Shown here: positions 25,587 to 36,021 of the stretch, piece by piece
How the letters are laid out: each line of letters starts with the position of its first letter
Numbering within the stretch: the first letter of the stretch is position 1
DNA from: Brachyspira aalborgi
Lineage (GTDB): Bacteria; Spirochaetota; Brachyspiria; Brachyspirales; Brachyspiraceae
DNA: 64,000 nt
NCBI RefSeq assembly: GCF_008016455.1
Contig: NZ_SAXU01000001.1
Location: 1,302,001-1,366,000, forward strand
Direction: 5' to 3'
Notes under the pieces: generated by a model
What the model was told of the DNA's origin: nothing
The model's database searches: none
The model's input: the letters and a program-made list of their open reading frames with translations, nothing else
Program-made: the position numbers and the translations under genes

Positions 25587-27866
25587 ATGAAAAAAAGCAT
25601 ATTAGCCACGACTATATTATTATTAATTTCAGTTTCGCTTATATTATTGACTTTTGGAATCAGCGAAAGAATAGCCATAATAAATTATAATAACGAATCT
25701 ACTCAATATAAATTAGACGAAGACAATAAATTTCGTAGAATAGATATGTATAATCCCGACTCGCTTTCTTTAGCTACAGTAAAACCTATATACGATTACG
25801 ATTTAGCTGTAGATTTGGAAGATTTTTATTTTAAAGAAAATATAAGCGCCGACAATAAAATAGAACTTTTGAATCAAGAATTATTATTAAGCGAAAACGA
25901 ATTAAACGGAAATATGCCAAATCCAAATGTTTTGCCCGCTTTAGTATTTTCTGCAAATAATACGGATTCCGCTGCGGATAAATTAAGCGAAGCGGTTAAT
26001 ACGGCTATAAGAAATTCAAGAAATAGAGAAGCGCCGAGAGTTTCTATAGATTTGTCTAAAATTTCTGTTTTCAGATACGAACCCGTTGTAATAAACGCTT
26101 CAATATACACGGGAGATTTTATAAAAAATATAAGCATATATGTTAGATATAAATCGGATAAAATTGTAAAAAAGAACGGAGACGATAGATACGCTATAAA
26201 TGTATTTAAAGTTCAAAACTCTCAATATAAAGGAACTTATTTGCATCCTTTCGGCGGAACTTTAGGAGAATATCAAGCCGTAGTTTTAGTTCAAACTGCA
26301 AAAGGAATATACGGATATACTAAAGATTTTACCGTAAAAGGAAGACAATCGCCGCCTGCAAAAGAAACTAAAAAAATAGCGACTTTAGAATATGCTATAG
26401 ATTTAACAACAAAAAAAGTGCCGAGCGTTGAAACGGGAGAGTTAACAACTTACGATGCTATATACGATTGGATAAGATATATGAAATGCGATATATTTTG
26501 GGCTATAGGCGGACAAACTACGGGCTGGACAAAAGGCATTAACTCTGACGAGCCTTGGTCAAAAGATATGATTAAAAATATTGAAAATTTAGCGTCTAGC
26601 AAGAAAAAAGGAAATGTTGAACTTGGCGCTTATGTTATGAGTTATTTTGCCGCAGGAGGCGGAGCGAGAAAAGGAGGATACGATGTTTCAATAGGTTATA
26701 ATTCTGAAACAAAAAGTTTGGTTGAAAGCAGACATATATCTTTAGCCGATACTAAAAGAGTTCAAGATATAATAGATATTTTAAAAAGATACGATTCTAA
26801 CCCAAATATTTCTTATGTCGGATTGGATTTTATAAGAACGGGAGAAGTTGACGGTTATGAAATGGTTGATGAAATGGTAGAGCTTACGGGCATTTATGTT
26901 CCCGCTAATTGGAATACAATGAATAAACAAGCGAGAATGAGATGGCTTGCAGTTAACAGAGGAAAAAAAGAAATTGGAATGAAATGGCGATGGTTTAGAG
27001 CGCATAAAGAATCTTTAATAATAAAACAAATAAAAGAATCGGGAATAAAGAAAAAATTATGGGCTTTCACTTTAGGTTGGGCGCAAGGGCAAGAACATGG
27101 ACAGGACCCTTATATGTTTTTTGATGCGGGAATAGATTATGATGCGGTTATGATATACGAAGCGAACAGAGCGCAGCATGTCGGTATGCTTGCAAGTTGG
27201 CCCAGATATTTATCGGGAGAATATAATACTTTAGTCGGCAATATGATTGATAATAGACTTCAAGATGGAAGTTTAAGACCCGAATTAGAATATATGAAGA
27301 GAGTTTACGAATCGGAAGCGAAATTTAATAGAAGCAGTAGAATAAGAGGAGTATTCTTTCATGATATTTCAAGAATGTTATGGTCCAAATATAAAGGCTA
27401 TGGAAATACTATAAGAGAATGGGCTAATATAAACGCTTCGATAGTTTCAAGAATAGAAGAAAAATATTCTGAAAATCCTTTTAATGTTAGCGTTAAACTT
27501 GACGAGAAAAGCAGAACTGGAATTTTGACTATAGTTAATAGAACTTCAAAACAACAAAAAAATGTTTCTATAAAAACGGATTTATCTCAAGCGTTATCGG
27601 CTATAGCTCTTGATTACGACACTATAAATATAGAAGCGGGCGAAACTGCAGAGATAAATTTTAAATACGCTTACGGAGGAAGTAGATATTCTTCTTTAAT
27701 GTCTTTTAGAGTAATATCCGATTCGGGAGAAGAAAATGTCGCTGTAGCCTATACTTTATTGCATACTTTAATTCCTAAACCCGAACCCGTAAAAGACGAA
27801 AGCGCGATTATAGCCAAAGGTGAAGAATCTAAAAGCAATAGTGAAAAAAATACAAAAGACAATTAA
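25587..27866 (+). CDS. Large exported protein, probable TIM-barrel
   Basis: This 759-aa protein has a signal sequence or anchor (residues 1-25). A poorly conserved N-terminal region leads to a beta-sandwich-like segment (about 150-255). A long central region (about 265-620) alternates strands and helices in TIM-barrel fashion, with motifs such as MKCDIFWAIGGQTTGW, VGLDFIRTGEVDGYE and FDAGIDYDAVMIYEA. A C-terminal beta domain (about 630-725) and a charged tail follow. Acidic residues in the central strands would suit a glycoside hydrolase, but I cannot assign a family. It may be co-transcribed with the recombinase gene. Confidence 0.6.
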   Translation: MKKSILATTILLLISVSLILLTFGISERIAIINYNNESTQYKLDEDNKFRRIDMYNPDSLSLATVKPIYDYDLAVDLEDFYFKENISADNKIELLNQELLLSENELNGNMPNPNVLPALVFSANNTDSAADKLSEAVNTAIRNSRNREAPRVSIDLSKISVFRYEPVVINASIYTGDFIKNISIYVRYKSDKIVKKNGDDRYAINVFKVQNSQYKGTYLHPFGGTLGEYQAVVLVQTAKGIYGYTKDFTVKGRQSPPAKETKKIATLEYAIDLTTKKVPSVETGELTTYDAIYDWIRYMKCDIFWAIGGQTTGWTKGINSDEPWSKDMIKNIENLASSKKKGNVELGAYVMSYFAAGGGARKGGYDVSIGYNSETKSLVESRHISLADTKRVQDIIDILKRYDSNPNISYVGLDFIRTGEVDGYEMVDEMVELTGIYVPANWNTMNKQARMRWLAVNRGKKEIGMKWRWFRAHKESLIIKQIKESGIKKKLWAFTLGWAQGQEHGQDPYMFFDAGIDYDAVMIYEANRAQHVGMLASWPRYLSGEYNTLVGNMIDNRLQDGSLRPELEYMKRVYESEAKFNRSSRIRGVFFHDISRMLWSKYKGYGNTIREWANINASIVSRIEEKYSENPFNVSVKLDEKSRTGILTIVNRTSKQQKNVSIKTDLSQALSAIALDYDTINIEAGETAEINFKYAYGGSRYSSLMSFRVISDSGEENVAVAYTLLHTLIPKPEPVKDESAIIAKGEESKSNSEKNTKDN

Positions 27867-27885
27867 TTTATTATAAATAAAAAAT

Positions 27886-27921
27886 AAGAGGGGATTGATT
27901 TTTGCAATTCCCTTTTTTTAT
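27886..27921 (+). terminator. Terminator after the exported protein gene
   Basis: GGGGATTG pairs with CAATTCCC (one G-U) around a 6-nt T-rich loop and is followed by seven T. It lies 20 nt after the stop codon. Confidence 0.85.
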
Positions 27922-27956
27922 TCAAAAATTATTTAATAAATAGAATAATATTTTTT

Positions 27957-28448
27957 ATGGAAAAATACAAAGAAGAAATTTTTAATAATTTTAATATATC
28001 AATCGCTCTCTATCGTCCTGAAATACCCGCAAATACGGGAAATATTGGAAGGCTATGCGTTGGGCTTGGAATAACTTTGCATATCGTCTCAAAACCTTCT
28101 TTTATTTTAAGTTCAAAAGAGATAAGGCGGGCGGGATTGGATTATTGGGAAAATTTAAATCTTATAAAACATGAAAACGAAAATACTTTTTTGGAATATT
28201 CTAAAAAAAATAATTTGAGAATAGTTCCCGTTTCAAAATTCGGAAATATAAGATTCGATAAATTTGATTATTCAAATAAAGATATATTTCTTTTTGGAAG
28301 AGAGAGTTCGGGTTTAAGAGAATCTTTATGGGAAAATAATTTAGATAATTCGATTTATATTCCAATGACGGGTAAAGTTCGTTCAATTAATCTTTCTAAT
28401 TCTGCGGCTATAATTTCTTACGAAGCTTTAAAGCGTATTAAACTTTAA
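27957..28448 (+). CDS. trmL: tRNA (cytidine/uridine-34-2'-O)-methyltransferase TrmL
   Basis: This 163-aa SPOUT-fold methyltransferase methylates the wobble ribose of tRNA-Leu using SAM. Family motifs are the N-terminal YRPEIPANTGNIGRLC (near 19-34), FGRESSGL (near 110) and the C-terminal knot segment IPMTGKVRSINLSNSAAI. Length matches TrmL. No good ribosome binding site is visible before the ATG, and an AT-rich TAATAT lies 6 nt upstream, so translation may be leaderless. It converges on prmC. Confidence 0.9.
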   Translation: MEKYKEEIFNNFNISIALYRPEIPANTGNIGRLCVGLGITLHIVSKPSFILSSKEIRRAGLDYWENLNLIKHENENTFLEYSKKNNLRIVPVSKFGNIRFDKFDYSNKDIFLFGRESSGLRESLWENNLDNSIYIPMTGKVRSINLSNSAAIISYEALKRIKL

Positions 28449-28499
28449 TTAATTTTTACGATTGATTATATTATCTATAAAATGAAATACTTAAAATAA

Positions 28500-29375
28500 T
28501 TAATATAATTTTTTATTTGCAATATAATTATGACAAATCAAAAATCTATCCTTACCGCTCAAATCTTTCTTAATCTCTGCATTTTTTATATTAAAACTTT
28601 CGCATATATTAATTAATTCTTTTCCTTGATTAAATCCAATTTCAAAGAAAAAAGCACCGTTATATTTTAAATATCTATCTATAATATTAAAAAAATTTCT
28701 GTAAAAATCCATTCCGTCATAACCAGAATATAAAGCGTTTTCAGGCTCAAAATTTAAATCTCTTTGCAAATTATCTTTATCTTTCAAAGCGACATAAGGA
28801 GGATTTGAAACTATTATATCAAATTTATTTTTGGGAGTAAAACTTAAAGCGTCCGCATTTATTATATTTATTAAATTTTTATTTTGCAAAATATTCTCGC
28901 AATTTTTTTTTATAACTTGCATAGCTTTTTCGCTTATTTCAATAGCGGTTATATCTGCATTTTCAAAAAGTTTTTTTAAAGTTATAGCAATATTTCCGCA
29001 TCCCGCTCCTATATCGCAAACAGAAAATTTTTTATTTTTTTTATCAATATATTCTTTAATCAAGTCAATAATCTCTTCCGTTTCGACTCTCGGAATAAGA
29101 ACGGAATTATTGACATAAAAATCAATTCCGTAAAATTCTTTTTTATTTGTAATATATGCTATAGGCTCAAAATTAAGTCTTCTATTTATAAGAGTTTCAA
29201 TTCTATTAATTTCATTTTCGTTTAATTCTATAAGCGCATTTGAAATAAGTTTTGTTTTGCTCAAATTAAGAGAATGTGAAATTAAAATTTGAGTTTCAAT
29301 ATAAGCGATTTTATAATCTTTTGTAATTTCGATTAATTTTTTTGAATAATAATTTAAAGCCTGATTGATATTCAT
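28500..29375 (-). CDS. prmC: Release factor glutamine methyltransferase PrmC
   Basis: This 291-aa enzyme methylates the Gln of the GGQ motif in peptide release factors. It has an N-terminal helical domain (1-80), a SAM-binding motif CDIGAGCGNIAI (around 118) and the catalytic NPPY motif (around residue 190). Its substrate gene prfA lies 21 kb away in this window rather than next to it, unlike the common prfA-prmC pairing. The start is 25 nt downstream (on the minus strand) of the terminator of the 16S gene. Confidence 0.93.
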   Translation of the reverse strand: MNINQALNYYSKKLIEITKDYKIAYIETQILISHSLNLSKTKLISNALIELNENEINRIETLINRRLNFEPIAYITNKKEFYGIDFYVNNSVLIPRVETEEIIDLIKEYIDKKNKKFSVCDIGAGCGNIAITLKKLFENADITAIEISEKAMQVIKKNCENILQNKNLINIINADALSFTPKNKFDIIVSNPPYVALKDKDNLQRDLNFEPENALYSGYDGMDFYRNFFNIIDRYLKYNGAFFFEIGFNQGKELINICESFNIKNAEIKKDLSGKDRFLICHNYIANKKLY

Positions 29376-29389
29376 AATAATTATATTAT

Positions 29390-29422
29390 TAAAAATAAAA
29401 ACCAGCCATAAAGCTGGTTAAT
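29390..29422 (-). terminator. Terminator of 16S rRNA
   Basis: On the minus strand AACCAGC pairs with GCTGGTT around TTTATG and is followed by TTTTATTTTT. It shows that the 16S gene is a separate transcription unit from 23S-5S. Confidence 0.85.
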
Positions 29423-29444
29423 ATGAGTTAAGATATAAAAAATG

Positions 29445-29464
29445 CTTTCAAATATGAATAGCAG
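29445..29464 (-). other. 16S processing stem, 3' arm
   Basis: This segment is complementary to 31133-31152 at 18 of 20 positions. The pair brackets the 16S gene and would form the precursor stem. Confidence 0.7.
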
Positions 29465-29491
29465 TAAGATTTAAGTCGGACATCTCCGAAT

Positions 29492-31008
<1,517 letters not shown>

Positions 31009-31176
31009 AATTATTTTATCACTCTATCGAGTAATGATTTACTTATGCAAGAAATTGTTACAAATTGTAACTTTGGGTCTTTTGAACTATTTAAGTTCTA
31101 CACCAGTTGTGTTTGTTTTTCTTAAATTGCTTCTGCTATCCATATTTCAAAGAACTTTTTAATCTTTTGTTTATCA
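31009..31176 (-). other. 16S leader region
   Basis: This gene-free leader of about 165 nt contains the 5' arm of the processing stem (31133-31152). The element AAGTTCTTTGA (minus strand, about 31147-31157) is also present in the 23S leader. It resembles a boxA-type antitermination site by position and by its CTTT core. A hairpin TTACAAATTGTAA lies near 31058. Confidence 0.6.
31133..31152 (-). other. 16S processing stem, 5' arm
   Basis: This is the partner of 29445-29464. The minus-strand sequence CTTTGAAATATGGATAGCAG is repeated with two mismatches downstream of the 16S gene as its inverse. Confidence 0.7.
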
Positions 31177-31204
31177 ATTATAGCATTAAAAAAAAAAATG
31201 TCAA
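31177..31204 (-). promoter_or_regulatory. Promoter of 16S rRNA
   Basis: On the minus strand TTGACA (31199-31204) and TATAAT (31177-31182) are 16 bp apart. The spacer begins with an unbroken run of 12 T. Both boxes are perfect, as expected for a strong rRNA promoter. Confidence 0.85.
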
Positions 31205-31238
31205 TACTTTTTAACCCATTTTTTTAAAAAAATTCGCA

Positions 31239-31267
31239 TTGCATAAATAAAAATGCCGTTATATAAT
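31239..31267 (+). promoter_or_regulatory. Promoter of macrodomain-like gene
   Basis: TTGCAT (31239-31244) and TATAAT (31262-31267) are 17 bp apart, placing the start near 31274, about 47 nt before the ATG. Confidence 0.55.
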
Positions 31268-31320
31268 ACATATCATACATATTTTAAAGATTTTAAAATA
31301 AAAATTTAGGAGAAAATATC

Positions 31321-31728
31321 ATGAAAAGAGTATCGGCAAGATATATAGACAAATTGGCAGATAATGAAATATTTGTTTTTGGAAGCAATACGCAAGGAGC
31401 GCATGGCGGAGGAGCGGCAAAAATGGCAATGAACTTTGGCGCAATTTACGGAAAACCTTTCGGACTTCAAGGAAAAACTTTTGCAATTCCTACGGTTGAT
31501 TATACAAAGAGCGGTAAAATGTCAATCGAAAGTATAAAAGAATATGTCGATAAATTTTTAGAATTTACGAAAGAAAATAAAGATAAAAAATTTTTGGTTA
31601 CAGAAATAGGTTGCGGAATAGCGGGCTTTAAAGTTTCGGATATAGCGCCTTTATTCAAAGAAGCGATTAAAGACAAATACGACAATGTATATTTACCGCA
31701 AAGTTTTATTGATTATTTAATGAAATAA
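31321..31728 (+). CDS. Macrodomain-like small protein
   Basis: This 135-aa protein has the conserved start IFVFGSNTQGAHGGGAAKMA (residues 17-36), a Gly-rich loop seen in a family of short bacterial and phage proteins with a macrodomain-like fold. VTEIGCGIAGF (around residue 94) is its second conserved segment. A macrodomain would bind ADP-ribose or a nucleotide derivative, but no enzymatic role can be read from the sequence. AGGAG precedes the ATG. It is upstream of McrBC, with a separate promoter between them, and an ADP-ribosylglycohydrolase lies on the far side of McrBC. Confidence 0.65.
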   Translation: MKRVSARYIDKLADNEIFVFGSNTQGAHGGGAAKMAMNFGAIYGKPFGLQGKTFAIPTVDYTKSGKMSIESIKEYVDKFLEFTKENKDKKFLVTEIGCGIAGFKVSDIAPLFKEAIKDKYDNVYLPQSFIDYLMK

Positions 31729-31790
31729 AAATTATATACAATTATAACTATAAATAATTTTTTAGAAATAATTAATATATCTTCGTAAAA

Positions 31791-31818
31791 TTGAAATATA
31801 ATTTTTTTAATATATAAT
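31791..31818 (+). promoter_or_regulatory. Promoter of mcrBC
   Basis: TTGAAA (31791-31796) and TATAAT (31813-31818) are 16 bp apart. The start would be near 31825, giving a leader of about 100 nt with a 21-codon ORF (31846-31911). Confidence 0.5.
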
Positions 31819-31845
31819 ATATCTATATAATTTTAGGATTTTTAT

Positions 31846-31911
31846 ATGGCAAGAAATTTTTACAAACTTATATTAAAATTAAATTTATTTATAATTATGT
31901 TTTCATTGTAA
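31846..31911 (+). CDS. Possible 21-aa leader peptide before mcrB
   Basis: A short ORF in the mcrB leader encodes a basic, hydrophobic peptide (MARNFYKLILK then LNLFIIMFSL). Its stop codon overlaps the AAGGAG used by mcrB, so translating ribosomes would sit on the mcrB initiation site. TAGGA lies upstream of its ATG. There is no homology support, so it may be chance. Confidence 0.25.
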   Translation: MARNFYKLILKLNLFIIMFSL

Positions 31912-31927
31912 AGGAGCATTTATTAAG

Positions 31928-33697
31928 TTGAGCGAATATATTTATTTTGGTAGTAAATGGGGAGAGAAAAAAAAGCCACTTCTTAATATATTTTTAAATC
32001 ATAAAGTGGCGTTTGCAGGGCTAGGCTCTTTAGACAAAGTAAATAATTATAAGAAAAAATTTAAGAAAGATACAAAAATAGCTATTAAAGAAGGGACTGA
32101 AGTAAAGGCTGTAGGTATTGCAGAAGAAGATTTTAACTCTTTAAATAATTTAGGAATTAATTTTTCAGATGAGGAATTGGAACAGTTTGACTATGCTGTA
32201 GATGAAACGGTATTAGCGGTAAAAGTAAAATTATTTAAATTATCGGAAGAAGATTGTTTTAAATATCCAGCGGCAATAGACAGATGCAAACCTATTAAAA
32301 GTAACGAAGATATTATAAATAAAATTGACAAATTAATAAAAAAATATTCTGGAGAAAAAATGAAAGAAGAAATAAAAGAATTATTAATTCAAAATAAAAA
32401 CCTAATCTTAACGGGAGCGCCGGGAACGGGCAAAACCTACTTGGCTAAACAAGTAGCTTCCAAAATAATATTAAATAAAGATTATGACGAAAGCGTTGAA
32501 AATGATATTAATTTTAAAGAACAATGCGCATTCGTGCAATTCCATCCTTCCTACGATTATACAGATTTTGTGGAAGGTTTGCGCCCTAAAAACGATAACG
32601 GAAATATTGGTTTTGAAAGAAAAGACGGAGTTTTTAAAGCTTTCTGTAAAAAAGCTCTTAAAAATTTAAAAGATAGTCAAAAAGATATTACTACTTTAAA
32701 TTATGATGAAATTATAAAAAAATATTTAGAAGATTTTTATAATGATGTAAGTGTAGAAATAGCTGATAATAGCGAAGGATATAAAATACATGGAATAGGC
32801 GGAGGAATTGCTGCACCTATTATAGAAATAAATTACAATAAAAGTGAAGCGGAATTAGACTACACCGTAAAAACTAAAAATGGCAATGAATATAAATTTA
32901 ATAATAAATTAGATTTAATAGCAGATTATTATAAAAAATTTGTTTCTAAAAAACCAAACGAATGGAAATACAAAGATTTTGTTGATACTCTAAATGTAAA
33001 AGGCTATCATACATATATTTACGGTTTTTTAAAATCATTTTATGATAAATATAATGAAAAAATAGAACAAGAAAAAAATAATATAACGGTTCAAGAAGTA
33101 GAAAAGAGAGATTTTGTATTTATAATAGACGAAATAAACAGAGGCGAAATTTCAAAAATTTTTGGCGAATTATTCTTTTCGGTTGATTCTGGCTATAGAG
33201 GGGAAAAAGGAAAAGTCCAAACTCAATACGCAAATTTAATCGAGGATGGAGACCAGTTTAAAGACGGTTTTTATATTCCCGAAAATGTTTATATAATCGG
33301 AACTATGAACGATATTGACAGAAGCGTTGAAAGTATGGATTTCGCTATGCGTAGACGATTCGCTTGGAAAGAGATTAAAGCCGAAGACACTCAAAATATG
33401 CTTGACGAATATAAATGGGAAAATAAAATTGACGCCGATATAATTCAAAGCGCTAAAGAAAAAATGAATAAATTAAACGAAGCGATATCAAATACGCAAG
33501 AATTATCTGACGCTTATAATATCGGAGCTTCCTATTTCTTAAAATTAAATAATTATTATAAAGATAATAATAAAAAAGAGGCTTTTAAAAAGTTATGGGA
33601 AAATCACTTAAATATTATTTTATTTGAATATACGAGAGGAATGCCAAACCAAAAAGATATTATTGATAAGCTGAAGAAAGAAATTATTGAAGAATAA
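31928..33697 (+). CDS. mcrB: McrB-like AAA+ GTPase restriction subunit
   Basis: This 589-aa subunit of a modified-cytosine-dependent (type IV) restriction system starts at TTG 31928 behind AAAGGAG. The N-terminal 130 residues form a recognition domain unlike E. coli McrB in detail. The motor has Walker A GAPGTGKT (163-170), Walker B FIIDEINRGE (about 399-408), the McrB signature MNDIDRS (about 459-465) and the arginine-rich MRRRF. A segment between Walker A and B (about 255-385) is long for an AAA+ domain. GTP-driven translocation with McrC, encoded 22 nt downstream, would cut DNA between modified sites. Confidence 0.88.
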   Translation: MSEYIYFGSKWGEKKKPLLNIFLNHKVAFAGLGSLDKVNNYKKKFKKDTKIAIKEGTEVKAVGIAEEDFNSLNNLGINFSDEELEQFDYAVDETVLAVKVKLFKLSEEDCFKYPAAIDRCKPIKSNEDIINKIDKLIKKYSGEKMKEEIKELLIQNKNLILTGAPGTGKTYLAKQVASKIILNKDYDESVENDINFKEQCAFVQFHPSYDYTDFVEGLRPKNDNGNIGFERKDGVFKAFCKKALKNLKDSQKDITTLNYDEIIKKYLEDFYNDVSVEIADNSEGYKIHGIGGGIAAPIIEINYNKSEAELDYTVKTKNGNEYKFNNKLDLIADYYKKFVSKKPNEWKYKDFVDTLNVKGYHTYIYGFLKSFYDKYNEKIEQEKNNITVQEVEKRDFVFIIDEINRGEISKIFGELFFSVDSGYRGEKGKVQTQYANLIEDGDQFKDGFYIPENVYIIGTMNDIDRSVESMDFAMRRRFAWKEIKAEDTQNMLDEYKWENKIDADIIQSAKEKMNKLNEAISNTQELSDAYNIGASYFLKLNNYYKDNNKKEAFKKLWENHLNIILFEYTRGMPNQKDIIDKLKKEIIEE

Positions 33698-33718
33698 TAA
33701 ATTAAATTAGGTATAATA

Positions 33719-35095
33719 ATGAAATGCATTCCATTAATAGATAATAGAAGTCATGCGATTAACGATTTAAAATATTTTGAAACCGAAGAAACTATTTCAG
33801 AAGAAGATATAAATTCATTAGAAAAAATATCTCACAGAACTATAAAAAATATAATAGAAAACGATAATTTATTGATATTTCCAAGCGATTTAAATAAAAG
33901 TAAAGATATTGACAAAAGTAAAACTATTTTTAATATTTATAATGATAAAATATTAACAAATAATTTAATGGGTTTTATAGGCTATAACGATACTCAAATA
34001 AAAATTACTTCAAGATTTGCTTCAAACGAAAATGATTATTTTCTTCACTATATGCTGCAAAAAGTTTTATGTTTAAATATATTTGATTTGCAACATTCTA
34101 CCAATAAAGACGATTCTTTTGATTTTTTGATTTATATGTTTCTTGATTTATTTCAAAAAGCGATTAGACAAGGAATTTTTAAAAGCTATCAAAAGAGAAA
34201 ATATAACGATGCAAATGTTAGAGGCGTTATTGATATAAATCGACATATAAAAAATAATATTCCTTTCAATGGAAAGATTGCATATAATACGAGAGAATAT
34301 AGCTATGACAATAATATAACTCAATTAATAAGACATACGATAGAATATATAAACACGAAAAGCAGAGGAATTTTAAATATAAACGAAGATATAAAAAGCG
34401 GAGTATTTCAAATAATTGAAGCGACTAAAAGATACGATAAAAATAAAAGACAAAGTATAATAAATAAAAATCTAAAAAAATTAAATCATCCATATTTTTA
34501 CGAATACGAACCTTTAAGAAAAATATGCATTCAAATATTAAGGCATGAAGAATTAAAATACGGACGAGAAGAAAATAAAATTTACGGCATTTTATTTGAC
34601 GGCGCTTATCTTTGGGAAGAATATATTTGGACGATATTAAAAGATTTGAATTTTAAACATCCTGAAAATAAAACTGGAAAAGGTGGAATAAATTTATTAG
34701 AAAAAGATTGGGAAGTTTTTCCAGATTTTTATAAAATAAATAATGAAAAAAATATTGTATTAGATACTAAATATAAAAGATTAGAAAATAAAGATATCGA
34801 TAGAAATGATAAACATCAAATAATTTCTTATGTTTATACTTTGGGCGCTAAAATCGGAGGTTTCGTTTATCCTTCGGAAAATAAAGAATTTAGTTTTGAC
34901 AATATAGGAATTTTAAATAGAGAATATAATAAAAACATTTTGGAAGATTATAGTCCTTCAATTTTTAAATACGCTTTCTTAATACCAAATAAAAAATCAA
35001 ACAAAGAAAATTTTGAAAATATTAACGACTTTAAAAAGGAAATTGAAAAATCGGAAAATGATTTTAAGGAAAAAATCAAAAACGAATTTCAATAA
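33719..35095 (+). CDS. mcrC: McrC-like nuclease subunit
   Basis: This 458-aa partner of McrB has an N-terminal region (about 1-200) that contacts the McrB ring in the family. A C-terminal PD-(D/E)XK nuclease is visible as VFPDFYKI (about 331-338) and VLDTKYK (about 345-351). The conserved FDGAYLWEEYIW precedes it. The gene follows mcrB by 21 nt without a strong ribosome binding site, suggesting coupling. The C-terminal 40 residues are charged and helical, which is a local feature. Confidence 0.88.
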   Translation: MKCIPLIDNRSHAINDLKYFETEETISEEDINSLEKISHRTIKNIIENDNLLIFPSDLNKSKDIDKSKTIFNIYNDKILTNNLMGFIGYNDTQIKITSRFASNENDYFLHYMLQKVLCLNIFDLQHSTNKDDSFDFLIYMFLDLFQKAIRQGIFKSYQKRKYNDANVRGVIDINRHIKNNIPFNGKIAYNTREYSYDNNITQLIRHTIEYINTKSRGILNINEDIKSGVFQIIEATKRYDKNKRQSIINKNLKKLNHPYFYEYEPLRKICIQILRHEELKYGREENKIYGILFDGAYLWEEYIWTILKDLNFKHPENKTGKGGINLLEKDWEVFPDFYKINNEKNIVLDTKYKRLENKDIDRNDKHQIISYVYTLGAKIGGFVYPSENKEFSFDNIGILNREYNKNILEDYSPSIFKYAFLIPNKKSNKENFENINDFKKEIEKSENDFKEKIKNEFQ

Positions 35096-35158
35096 TTTAT
35101 CATTTTAAAATATTTTAATTTATGATATGATAAAGCGATTAAATTACATGGAGAAAAT

Positions 35159-35983
35159 ATGCTTGGAGCTATAATTGGAGATATTGTCGGTTCTATATAC
35201 GAATTCGACAATATTAAAACAAAAGATTTTAATCTATTTACAAACGAAATGTTTTTTACGGACGATACGGTTATGACTGTAGCGATTGCGGACGCCATTA
35301 TAAACGGTGCTAAACCCGAAAATTTTATTTTGTCAATGAAAAAATGGGGAGTCGATTATATTGATAAAAGTTATGGGCGTTCTTTTAGAAGATGGCTTAA
35401 ATCCGAAAATTCCGAGCCTTATAACAGCTGGGGAAACGGTTCTGCGATGCGAGTGTCTCCATGCGGCTGGGTTGCAAAATTAAGCGAACCTTTTGAAGAA
35501 GGATTAAAATTAACGGAAGATTTGGCTAAAAAATCCGCCGAAGTTACGCATAATCATCCCGAAGGAATAAAAGGAGCGCAAGCTACGGCATCGTCAATAT
35601 TTTTTATGCGTCATGGAAAATCAAAAAACGCTATTGAAGAATATAAAAATAAACTTAAAGATTATATACAAAATAAATATAAATACGATTTAAATTTTAC
35701 TCTAAATGAAATTCGTCCTTCTTACGCTTTTAATGAAAGTTGTCAAAAAACCGTTCCTCAAGCCATAGTTTCATTTTTGGAAAGCGAAAATTTTGAAGAC
35801 GCAATAAGAAATGCAATTTCAATCGGAGGCGATAGCGATACTCTTGCTGCAATTACGGGAAGCATTGCAGAAGCCTCCTACGGAATTCCCGAAGATATAA
35901 AAGAGAAAGCTATAAGTTATTTAGATAATAAAATTAAAGAATTATATAATAAATGGGTTAATTTTATCAACTTAAAAAATTAA
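35159..35983 (+). CDS. ADP-ribosylglycohydrolase family protein
   Basis: This 274-aa hydrolase of the ARH/DraG fold removes ADP-ribose from proteins or small molecules using two Mg ions. Metal-binding motifs are the N-terminal GAIIGDIVGSIYE, FTDDTVMT (about 38-45) and the C-terminal GGDSDTLAAI (about 222-231). A GNGSAMRVSP segment (about 92-101) is typical. GGAGAAAAT precedes the ATG. It follows mcrC by 63 nt and may belong to the same transcript, so its link to ADP-ribose is notable next to a defence system. Substrate unknown. Confidence 0.9.
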   Translation: MLGAIIGDIVGSIYEFDNIKTKDFNLFTNEMFFTDDTVMTVAIADAIINGAKPENFILSMKKWGVDYIDKSYGRSFRRWLKSENSEPYNSWGNGSAMRVSPCGWVAKLSEPFEEGLKLTEDLAKKSAEVTHNHPEGIKGAQATASSIFFMRHGKSKNAIEEYKNKLKDYIQNKYKYDLNFTLNEIRPSYAFNESCQKTVPQAIVSFLESENFEDAIRNAISIGGDSDTLAAITGSIAEASYGIPEDIKEKAISYLDNKIKELYNKWVNFINLKN

Positions 35984-36021
35984 TCTTAAATTAGTTTAAT
36001 AGAAATAAATTAAATAAATTT

